From NCBI GenBank assembly GCA_028753945.1, contig JAPNXP010000002.1, forward strand, positions 682,001 to 746,000: a stretch of DNA of 64,000 nt, in the 5' to 3' direction. Shown here in pieces: positions 55,745 through 64,000 of this stretch. Every line of letters begins with the position of its first letter. The first letter of the stretch is position 1. This DNA is from Hexactinellida sp. DTS-2022 (lineage: Eukaryota; Porifera; Hexactinellida). Under the pieces are notes generated by a model that saw only the letters and a list, made by a program, of their open reading frames with translations, did no database searches and was not told where the DNA came from. The position numbers were made by a program, and so were the translations under genes.

Positions 55745-56935
55745 TGTTTAATACTGGATTATTTGCTGTATTATATGAAGTAGTTCATGCTTTGTTATTG
55801 TTACGATTAATTAATTATATTAAGACCTGACCTAGTTAACAACATTTAGCATACTTTTACTGGTAAGTATTGCAACTTGGCTCATTGTATATTCAAACAC
55901 ACGTACACAAGTATTATACTTTCAATTTCTTGAAATATAATTTTCTTTACAAATTCAATTCTACGCAATTACCCAATCAGCCACATTTCTATACATGATT
56001 TATCTAAAAATATTTATTGTTCATTTAATAAAGAACTTATTAATTACGTATTAATTATTTATTCTTCAATTCTTCTTTCAAAAGATTAATTATTTTGTCT
56101 TAACGCATTTTCCCCACAAAAGCAACTAGTCTATAAATAAACATTTCCAATTCTTAAAAATTTCTTACATCTTTGACACAACTGTACTTCTATATGGAGC
56201 GTGTTTAAGCCTTGCTACGCGCATTAATTTACTGAATTAAATACCTAAACCACTCAACTGCTGCTATAGGCTATAAACTACTACGGATACCTTTGACTAT
56301 ATATTCTACAAACAAGCCTATTTCCATAATCTGATTTTATTCAGCTTCACATAGGGTTAGGGTTAGGGTTAGGGCGAATGTGAATCTGCCCTAGTTCTAT
56401 CCCTAACCTTATGTGTTATATAAATTTGCTTCTCGGCTAAATTTAATACAGTTAATCGGCTGATTTATGGTTAATTTATTATATTTTGCAAGTATTCTGT
56501 TTATGTAGCTGTCTACAGTTAATTTTTATCTTTTTTACAGAATTTGCAGAAATTTTTCTAAAGAATTGCCGAAGAATAATAATTAGTTATCATTAGTTGT
56601 CATTAGTGTTTTAACTCTCCGTAAAATATCGGAACTAACCAAAATGCAACGGCGTTTCTAATTCTATGACTCTTTTCCCGTAGATAGAATCAGTTCTAAT
56701 TATAGTAGACTACTTTGTATTTAGTTGCAATATATCAGTTACTAAATTTACGTAAATTCATTAATTAGTTTTGGTTTCAATTAATATGGCAAATTGTATC
56801 ATACTTGTTTCATCTAAGTATAGTTTTGCTCTACGTGCAAATTTTATGTTACGTCTAGTAGCTATTTTTGAATCGAGGTAATGTATAAATACACAAGGCA
56901 AACAGCTAAACTAACTAAACATATTCAAACTAAAA
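55745..56935. other. AT-rich spacer with a short TTAGGG tract
   Basis: No ORF or MITE recognised. At 56351-56373 lies TAGGG followed by three TTAGGG units, then GCGAATGTG; CCCTAACCTTATGTG follows about 30 bp later as a loose inverted partner of the CACATAGGGTTAGGG start. Confidence 0.7.
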
Positions 56936-57415
56936 ATGTCTTCATTCGAGAAAGAGGAAATTCTACAAATAAAAGAGATTTTTTCCACCTTCACTTCCAA
57001 ATTTAGCACAGAAATTCCCATAGAAGAAGTGCCAGAGGTATTTAAAAAACTCGGTCTTCACAGATCGAAATCCGAATTATCGAAACTCCTTCTTCCATTC
57101 CATGAATTCCAGGGTTTAGATTTCCCGAATTTCCTAATCCTTCTCTCCCGAGACAATTCTGATCAGGGTGAGCCCGGCGAGTTCCCTAGGCTAACTTCCC
57201 AATTCTCGGAAGTCGCCTCGGAAACCTTTAAACAGATGGATAAGGACGGAAGCGGGAAACTGAGTCCGAGAGAACTCAAGGAAGGAATGTCAGAGTTGTT
57301 CGGTGAGGCGGCGACCGCTATCGATATCGATGCAATGTTCAATAAAGCCGACTCTAACAAAGACGGAGAAATCGACTTATTTGAGTTTAAAAATGCTTTG
57401 AGGTCTGCAGTATAA
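56936..57415 (+). CDS. Intronless calmodulin-like EF-hand protein with two working EF-hands
   Basis: Single-exon 159-aa protein starting MSSFEKEEILQIKEIFSTF. The C-terminal lobe has two canonical loops: DKDGSGKLSPRE (about residues 100-111) and DSNKDGEIDLFE (about 138-149). The two N-terminal EF-hands are degenerate (TSKFSTEIPIEE has helix-loop-helix spacing but lacks the acidic ligands). Length fits calmodulin or troponin C, but sequence is too divergent for a subfamily. It is probably a calcium sensor with one active lobe. No introns. Confidence 0.8.
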   Translation: MSSFEKEEILQIKEIFSTFTSKFSTEIPIEEVPEVFKKLGLHRSKSELSKLLLPFHEFQGLDFPNFLILLSRDNSDQGEPGEFPRLTSQFSEVASETFKQMDKDGSGKLSPRELKEGMSELFGEAATAIDIDAMFNKADSNKDGEIDLFEFKNALRSAV

Positions 57416-58050
57416 TTGGTTACCCGAGCTTTGTTGTTGTTGTTGTTGTGTTGTATTTATTCTGTTGTAATACTGAACTTAAACAATAATATTATTGTTT
57501 ATTAATTAATTAAAGCTAAAACCTTCATTAACGTTAGAATTTGTTATACATTTAGTTTCTTAATTAATAATTTTTATCAGAATTATTCACGAATGGTTAA
57601 CTTGTGCTAATAGCTATAGTGTAGTCAAGTTGTGTAACATTTCCAAACAGTCAATGCTAGGTTTCACAGTGGTTACTATTCTGTCTAACAGGAATTTAAA
57701 ATACGTTTGATTATTGATAACTTTCTAATGTACATATGTATTCTTCATACCAGTAAATCCTATATTTGGCGAGCTTACTATATACGTATCGGACAACATA
57801 AATAGATAAATTTTGATGTAAAACGTAACCTTGTCAGTGCCTTAAAATTCCATTAGAGAGGTTGTAAGTACAGTCGACTCCGCTTAATAGAGTCACCTCG
57901 GGACCAGGTTACTTTGATCCGATTAAGCGGAGAAACCTATTAACCGAAAATACTTTAACTGTGTAGGTTCGTACTAACGAGGTGTGTTCGTACTAATGAC
58001 TAACCGAGTTTACCCCCTATGTACATGTTATAATTACTATTACTGTATAG
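57416..58050. other. Spacer with partial TA/CAGT element
   Basis: About 57871-57965 starts CAGTCGACTCCGCTTAATAG and contains ATTAAGCGGAGAAACCTATT, related to 21037-21135. A fragment GTTCGTACTAACGAGGTG is at about 57967. Nothing coding. Confidence 0.55.
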
Positions 58051-58837
58051 GTGGTAGAGGACATACTCGGGTATGCTAGGAACTACGGTACTATGGTGCA
58101 GACACTAGAGGCTCAGTTCAAACAGCCCTGGTACACAACTACTTCAAGGTTAGCAACCTATAATGTCAAATGGAATGTAATATATTAAAATATGTTATCA
58201 CTTCTTTAGAAAATACATCTTTTGTTTTATACTTTATATAATACATTTTTAGTTTACTTACTTTGTATAATACATTTTTTGTTTACTACTTTTGTATATA
58301 CAGTAGAACTTGGTTATAAGGGGTACGTTAATGGAAAATATGTACATACTATGTATTATCCCAGGGTACGAACTGACCGAGTTTACCCTATACGGAAATA
58401 AATACTGTTTTTATAAACTTGGTTAGAAAAATTAGTACGTACTAACCCAGGTACATTATAACCGAGTTCTACTGTACATTCTCTATGTATAATATCACTT
58501 TATTTAGGAATATTTCAAGTATAACTTCGACTCTTCGGACGGAGAGATCAGCACCTAAATCTGCACAGTCCGCTACCTGCTCCCCAAACTCCTGCTGGAG
58601 CCCGTTAGACACATGGCCTGCTATCTGCTGGAGTAGCTACCAACCATGCTAAAGATATGTCCCTCAGCCTCGGAGCGACAGGAGTTTAAGGACGCACTGG
58701 ATGGGATGAGCAAGTTCCAGACTTTGGTGGAGGGTCTCATTAAGTGCGAGAAGCTACCGGCCGATTCGCTAAGCATAGACTCGTATATTCTGAATAGGAG
58801 AGCCAGGAGCAAGTTCCAGGAAATAAAGGACATACAG
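58051..58837 (+). pseudogene. Broken RhoGEF (DH domain)-like gene fragment
   Basis: Exon-like blocks with splice signals are seen. 58051-58149 (AG acceptor, GT donor) reads VVEDILGYARNYGTMVQTLE with FKQPWY. About 58508-58837 reads YFKYNFDSSDGEIST, RYLLPKLLLEPVRHMACYLL, then SERQEFKDALDGMSKFQTLV and ARSKFQEIKDIQ before a GT donor. The layout suggests the middle of a Dbl-homology domain (Rho GTPase exchange factor). In this frame a TAA follows EIST (about 58557) and a TAG follows YLLE (about 58634), and no flanking DH or PH parts are seen, so it is called a pseudogene. A MITE (about 58302-58473) lies between the blocks. A live gene with unusual splicing is the alternative. Confidence 0.45.
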
Positions 58838-59769
58838 GTATGTCTGCTATGCTGTAGTCATATTGGTGTGGTACAGTGGTGCTCGTATAATTATTTTAAT
58901 ATAATAATACGACTCTATTAGTAAGTTATTTTAAGTCCCAAGCAAGTAATACTTTAATTTTGTACCAAGTATGTAGTATATATTTCGTGCCTACAAATTT
59001 CGTTAAAATTTGTTTATACTTTATATAACTTTCGGCATGTGAATGATTTTCAGTCAAGGTAATTTTTTTACATCAAAAATTCACCTTTGCGAAGCCGGGT
59101 TTATATTGAAATCTCTTGGCCTATATATAAATAAGCCCTGTTGTTATTGTTCCCAATGATTGTTTCCCAATATTGCTGTACTGTTTAGTCAGTTATATCT
59201 GTGGGAAAATATATAGTAGACTCAGCTTAATCGAGTCACTTTAGTCGAGGGTAATAAATTCCTTCATTATATCCGGATTTATTAAATCTGCATTCCTATA
59301 GCCCATCTCTGTCTCAACAGCTTATTTGAATGGTCGCTATTTGAAACTAATGATTTTATATTATTCAACATAGCTATATTTGTGGCTACATTTTCATCAA
59401 AATTGAATGACCGAATCACTCACCACTGGCAGTATGCGCATTTCTTGGGAACTTGAGAACTAGGTTCCCGTAATATTCGGAGGTCCACGGTAAGATTTTC
59501 AGCCTGAATTAAATGAGTAAAATATTGAAGTAAGAAATTTACCAAATGTCAACGAATACTGTTTAAAATTTCGTAAATATTGCCTCTTCCTCTGCATCCC
59601 GTTACCATGTATTTATTAGCTTACAAATAATTTTTACTGTGGCGACTATGTAATAGTGGCCCTGTTCTAAAATGCTTGCCTTTATTATTGATTTTACTTT
59701 TACTTTTCAAATACAAATATTGATATATTAAGTACACCAATTTTGCAATTGGGGCGAAAGTCTCCACAG

Positions 59770-59850
59770 TAAGGTTTTTTGAAAAATATTTGGTTCCCGT
59801 TAAGACCAGAATAAAATGCGCCCTGACCACTGGGCTACCTGAGAACAGCG
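59770..59850 (-). repeat. Possible tRNA-derived SINE head
   Basis: On the minus strand GGTAGCCCAGTGGTCAGGGC resembles a tRNA A box (TRGCNNAGTGG), with CTGGTCTTAACGGGAACC downstream as a weak B-box candidate. A poly-A-like AT-rich tail follows. No full tRNA fold and no second copy were found. Confidence 0.25.
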
Positions 59851-60199
59851 ATCAGTTAGACTCGAAAACTTCTGGAGATGCTCCCGGCCTCCACGGCCCT
59901 TCGACAGAATTCGCAGTTCAACTCCGCTCTCGTCCTGTCTCTGCTACTGCGAGGGTGCCAAAACAGTTTCTTGGTTAAATTCTCAATTTGAAGTCCTCTC
60001 CACCTCCACGGCCTATTGAAGCATATAATGCAATAACGGGCATTCAAATTAGACGCTTTGACTCTGAGAGACACTGAGAAGGTACAATTATATAATTATC
60101 CCCGCCTCGTGCGAAATTGAGTCTCATTCTCGCCAGACTTATAGAAAATGTTTAACTAAATATTATGGGTTGTTAAAAATTAATTATATACCTCTAATG

Positions 60200-60501
60200 C
60201 AGGGGTTCTTAACCGAAACAATCATGTTACCCCCTTTTCGAAATTTCTAGACATTTCCCCCCCCCCCCCCATAATTGTTGACTGTAAATTGTATTATATT
60301 ATTCATTCCAAACAAGAGAGAATATGAATAAGAATCAAGTAAACTTATCGTGTTGTATAGTAAATAGGTTACTTGTATATTTTGGTCACCTTTGTAAGTA
60401 TTTATGTAATTTTACTTTGTAGAGAGATTATAAGGTATGACCAAATTGTTAAAAAATTTCCCCCCAAATCCTCCAAATTCCCCCCCGGTTGAGAACCCCT
60501 G
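60200..60501. repeat. hAT-like MITE with perfect 8-bp target duplication
   Basis: Ends CAGGGGTTCTTAACC and GGTTGAGAACCCCTG, flanked by CTCTAATG (60192-60199 and 60502-60509). Contains a C10 homopolymer and a C-rich right part. A different hAT-like family from the CAGCGATTCCCAACC group. Confidence 0.9.
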
Positions 60502-60786
60502 CTCTAATGAGTCTAATCCATTATTTGTTCACTTCTAAATGTGAATACTAGGTAAACAAGTATGCTGAATACGAATTTTACACTCACAAATTTCTATTAT
60601 GTCTATTTGTTGTTGTTATTGTCAACTTATTGACAATATAGGTAAACAAATTAAGGAATATTCCAAATTAACATAGAGCCTAACTTATAACGGGAGTTAT
60701 ATGTACGCAAGTATGCTGAACGATTGAGCCATTTACAAATTTCTAATACAAATATTTAGTTGTTGTTGTTGTTGTTATTGACAATA

Positions 60787-60959
60787 CAGTAGATGTCGGA
60801 TATAAGCACACCGATTATAAGAACATATCGGATATAAGCACACTATTTGGGAAACGGTTGCCATATACCCTGTATAATTTATGTCGGTTATAAGAACATG
60901 TCGGTTATAAGCACATTAAGTGCAGTTCCCGACGATATACTTATAACCGGCATCCACTG
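60787..60959. repeat. TA/CAGT MITE, CCGG/TATAAGAAC family
   Basis: CAGTAGATGTCGGATATAAG to CTTATAACCGGCATCCACTG with flanking TA. Carries several ATAAGAACAT or ATAAGCACA units near each end, the seed of the minisatellite at 10639-11364. Confidence 0.85.
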
Positions 60960-61503
60960 TATAGGTAAACAAGTTTGTAAAATATTAGAATTTACTTAGA
61001 GACTAGCTTTAGACAGTTATTTTAAGTAATTACATATGCTAAATCCGAATTTAGAATTATCTACTTGCAAGTAAGGGCTGTTTGTTGTTAAAGTTGGGGA
61101 ATTAATGACTAACAGACTAAGAATAAGATTGAGATATTTAATTGTAAGTAAGTAAGCAAACTAGTATCATATAGTTACGTATATAGATTAATATTGAAGA
61201 CTTGACAAAATGAATACGAGTCATTTTGTAGGTTAATTATATTGTAAATTATCATCATATTTAAATGGAATAGTTAATACGAATTTCGAGATAAGACGAA
61301 CAAACAGTTCCACAAAATCAGGTCCCTACAATGACTATTCTATGGGAATTACTCCGGTTAATACGAACTCCGGATAAAGCGAACAAATTTTTACCTTCCG
61401 TTGCTGTCGTATTAACGATACAGTGCAGTAATAGTAATATTATACAAGTGTGCATTTGTCTACGCCTCCGGTTGTAAGCATCGGTAGTTAGTCTGTCTGT
61501 GTT

Positions 61504-63030
61504 ATGGCTACGGTGGCACATGAGGAGACAGGGGGTCTGCTGGCGGGGGTAGCGGCTGCCAGGTCTGCTCTGAGAGAGCGGGTCTCGCAGCTGAGATCCG
61601 TGGTGCAGCGGATAGAGAGCGAGCTGAGTGCCGAGTTAGACAGAGTGGAGAAGGAACAGACTCGGAGACATAGCGAGTATGCAGATAAGCTGTCCTCTCT
61701 CACTGCCATAAGGGCTGGGATAGAGGAGCAGTTCGCTAGCGGGGAATTTGGGGATCTCAAACACTCTTTTGTGTATGACATAGATAGGAAGATAGAGGCA
61801 GTGGAGAGCGAGCACACGAGATACAGAGTAGACATAGTGTGGGAGGAAGGCCTGTGTGAGCAGCTTAGGGGAATAGGAAAAGTAGAGTTAACAGAAAACA
61901 GGATAGAAGATACTCGAGACAAGAAGAGAGAAGTTAAGGTTGAAAACATTGAAGCGAAAGAACCAGCTATGCCAGTATCAAAGGAGGAAATAAGTAGTGT
62001 AATACCTCCGTTTGTGTTGACGGTTGAATCTAAGGGCTACTCTTCAAGATGCCAGCCTGTCGCTACAATAGGAACACCGGAATTAAGGTGTCAGTATCCG
62101 CAGGGAATAGCTTATGACAGCATAGACAATGCTGTGTACATATTAGATAACACTTCCTGTAAGCTATATTCCTATTCCATCGACAGTAAAGCTGTACGTG
62201 AAGGGAACTTCGTCGGTTTCACATCCACTTTTGAAGGAGAAGTTAAAGTACTGTCTTACGATGATATAATCTTGCATACTAAGAAAAAATATCCACCGAA
62301 AATTCAAAAACAGCCTATATCCTATCCTATTCCCATTGACTATTATGGACCTAATAGGGATTCAATTCTACAGCCCTGCGGTATAGAGTTCAATGACAAC
62401 AAACTCTATGTGAGTGCTGTGTCTCGTATCACCCACACTTTTGATATTATAGCGCGTATCAGTTTTACACATGATAATTATTACAAGCATATTCAATGGG
62501 CTGGTTATTTCGGTAAGCATGGTACCGAGGAGGGAGAAATGAACACCCCCAGAGGGCTAGCGTTTTCAGATTCCCACCTGTACGTGTGTGACTCCTTTAA
62601 TAACAGAATTAATGTGTACTTTAACCAGTCTATTGTACGGACATTCTCACACAGCTGTCTCTACCGACCTCTTGATGTTAAAACTGATAAGAGCAAAATA
62701 TTCGTTCTAAACAGCAAACCTCCTTTCGTAATAGAATTCCATCACACAGGAATCCTTACCAATACATACCTAAGTACCGATATCGTATCTAGGTTTGCTC
62801 CCTCCTTCTTCTGCATAGACACGTCAGGTCGCTTCCTAATCTCGGACGCTAGGCTCCCCTACGTGTACGTGCTCAGCAGAGACGCTAGCATGAAGAGAGC
62901 TCTGACTGACCGGCTGGAGCTGCGACACGGAGAGGAGAGACAGGTGGAACCGAGAGGAGTCTGTATCGACACACAGGGGAGAGTGTATGTAGTCTGCAAC
63001 TACAAACAGGCCATGCTACAGATATTCTGA
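61504..63030 (+). CDS. Coiled-coil NHL-repeat protein (TRIM-NHL-like without RING)
   Basis: Single-exon 508-aa protein starting MATVAHEETGGLLAGVAAAR. Residues about 10-150 form a charged coiled coil (RERVSQLRSVVQRIESELSA). From about 185 to the end come NHL-type beta-propeller blades: QYPQGIAYDSIDNAVYILD, LQPCGIEFNDNKLYVS, FGKHGTEEGEMNTPRGLAFS with HLYVCDSFNNRINVY, FCIDTSGRFLISDA, EPRGVCIDTQGRVYVV. This is the coiled-coil plus NHL layout of TRIM2/3/32/71, but no RING or B-box is present, and no upstream exon codes for one. TRIM-NHL proteins bind RNA or protein partners through the propeller; without a RING, ligase activity is not expected. The ATG at 61504 is the first in frame. Confidence 0.8.
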   Translation: MATVAHEETGGLLAGVAAARSALRERVSQLRSVVQRIESELSAELDRVEKEQTRRHSEYADKLSSLTAIRAGIEEQFASGEFGDLKHSFVYDIDRKIEAVESEHTRYRVDIVWEEGLCEQLRGIGKVELTENRIEDTRDKKREVKVENIEAKEPAMPVSKEEISSVIPPFVLTVESKGYSSRCQPVATIGTPELRCQYPQGIAYDSIDNAVYILDNTSCKLYSYSIDSKAVREGNFVGFTSTFEGEVKVLSYDDIILHTKKKYPPKIQKQPISYPIPIDYYGPNRDSILQPCGIEFNDNKLYVSAVSRITHTFDIIARISFTHDNYYKHIQWAGYFGKHGTEEGEMNTPRGLAFSDSHLYVCDSFNNRINVYFNQSIVRTFSHSCLYRPLDVKTDKSKIFVLNSKPPFVIEFHHTGILTNTYLSTDIVSRFAPSFFCIDTSGRFLISDARLPYVYVLSRDASMKRALTDRLELRHGEERQVEPRGVCIDTQGRVYVVCNYKQAMLQIF

Positions 63031-64000
63031 CCTATTGTATACCTATAGAGTAAATAGTTGTTGTATCAACCCCGCTATCATTTATTTGTATACTTTATGT
63101 TATAACTATTTGGTTTTGTTATTTTCTCAACCTATCTCATTTATTTGTATACTTTATAGAGTAACTAGTTGTTGTTGTTGTTTCAGCCTCTCTCAAATTT
63201 ATTTTTGTATTATTTTTGTAACTAGTTTGTCTCAATCTCTCTGTCATTATTTATATACTTATTAGTCTTATATCAACTATTTTTGTTGTTGTTGACTCAA
63301 CTTCGTCATTTATTTGTATACGTACTTTCTATTATTAGTAATAATTATTAAAAGTTAGTATGTTATTTAAGTTGACACCTCTATGGCTCTATCTCCAAAG
63401 AATTTAGATTTCTTCTAGTAAAAAACGTGCACACTATTGAATTTACCTCTGTCGGACTTCCGGCCGACCGTACGCGATGGCCTGACTAAACCATTGGTGA
63501 TAGAGATTTAAAATTTGGACAGGAGATATAGAATTTCCTGAAGATGATCACCTCGAAGCCCAAATTCACAATTTCGCTTTTGTTCATCAGTTAAATCGAA
63601 ATTTGTGTTCTGGTCCAGTGACTCTTTAATAATTCGAATTATCAATTGAAATTATAGAGGTTGTATTCTCCTAAGGATGTTCTTTCTATTTATCAATTAA
63701 AATGAATAGGTCGCTAACCAACTCTAGGTTTTATTAACGATTGTTTACATAAATCAGCCATCTTCTCCATATTGTAATTACTCTATAGTATACTTGAATA
63801 CTATAGAACATATTACATAAGCCTTTACAATCTGCTAGATAATGTGACTGTTATTAATTGGTTTGTAAGTGAATATGTGTTTCACAAGTGCAATGAAAAC
63901 ACTTGGCAGTTGGAACATTTTACAAGTTGATGATGATGTCAATAATGAATTATATTATTCAAATGTAACGTAAATACTACAACGTATTCCTAATTCTATT
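63031..64000. other. AT-rich end of the window, nothing certain
   Basis: TTG-rich spacers (63160-63300) and AT-rich DNA. On the minus strand about 63630-63507 a 40-codon open stretch (KESLDQNTNFDLTDEQ...) ends in TAA and could be a terminal exon of a gene outside the window, but no acceptor or family is convincing. Confidence 0.4.

Larger units (their letters stand above)
58838..61503. other. 2.7-kb spacer of repeats before the NHL gene
   Basis: Contains pieces of the CAGTGGTGTTCG family (58873-58990) and the GCGAAGCCGGGTTT repeat (59060-59145). A possible tRNA-derived element lies at about 59780-59850 on the minus strand. The hAT-like MITE 60200-60501 and the CCGG/TATAAGAAC MITE 60787-60959 follow, then a decayed TA/CAGT element at about 61270-61425. 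No gene is supported. Confidence 0.55.

Noticed and set aside
59770-59850. A true tRNA gene on the minus strand
   Set aside because: Only an A-box-like motif; no cloverleaf or proper B box, so kept only as a possible SINE head.

Overview
The window is nuclear DNA from an animal with a compact, AT-rich genome. Genes are split by GT-AG introns, many only about 50-100 bp long. The set includes an axonemal dynein light chain (motile cilia), a RasGEF1-type exchange factor, an amnionless-like receptor, Ral/Rab GTPases, caspases with a CARD-like domain, and a short TTAGGG tract. Gene family content and intron size fit an early-branching metazoan such as a sponge; that placement is inference. Products below were named by recalling family sequences; no database search was run.

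Layout. 1-2.1 kb: the end of a minus-strand membrane protein and a RasGEF1-like gene. 2.3-12.3 kb: three plus-strand genes, ZSWIM2 (13 exons, with an intronless ICMT gene inside intron 2), a short CEP295-like gene and DNALI1, followed by FDXR (12.7-14.6 kb). 14.7-19.0 kb, minus strand: an unrecognised proline-rich protein with a FERM/PTB-like end, and a short amnionless-like receptor. 19.2-21.0 kb: DDX56. 21.3-27.8 kb, minus strand: CSTF3, resolved into 24 exons. 28.6-29.3 kb: Rab8-like. 31.2-48.3 kb: a minus-strand caspase locus with five small two-exon caspases and one giant single-exon gene (34.5-39.1 kb) coding for two degenerate caspase folds, a ROC GTPase, COR, a CARD-like helical region and a terminal caspase with intact His and Cys. 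Two of the small caspases lie antisense inside intron 1 of KRI1 (44.1-50.9 kb). 52.1-54.2 kb: a Ral-like locus where one P-loop exon can join in phase to two different G-domain bodies. 54.8-63.0 kb: a p24/TMED gene, an EF-hand protein, a broken RhoGEF-like fragment and a coiled-coil NHL-repeat protein.

Introns and spacers are crowded with small non-autonomous DNA transposons: TA-flanked elements starting CAGT (pogo/Tigger-like, several families), hAT-like elements with 8-bp target duplications, and hairpin elements. One TA/CAGT element has swollen into a roughly 0.7-kb minisatellite in DNALI1 intron 1.

The candidate new system is the caspase locus: a predicted GTP-switched, self-contained caspase platform among small caspases, at least one of which has lost its catalytic cysteine. 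Second is the Ral-like locus with a shared P-loop exon and two alternative bodies, one with the catalytic glutamine changed to glutamate.
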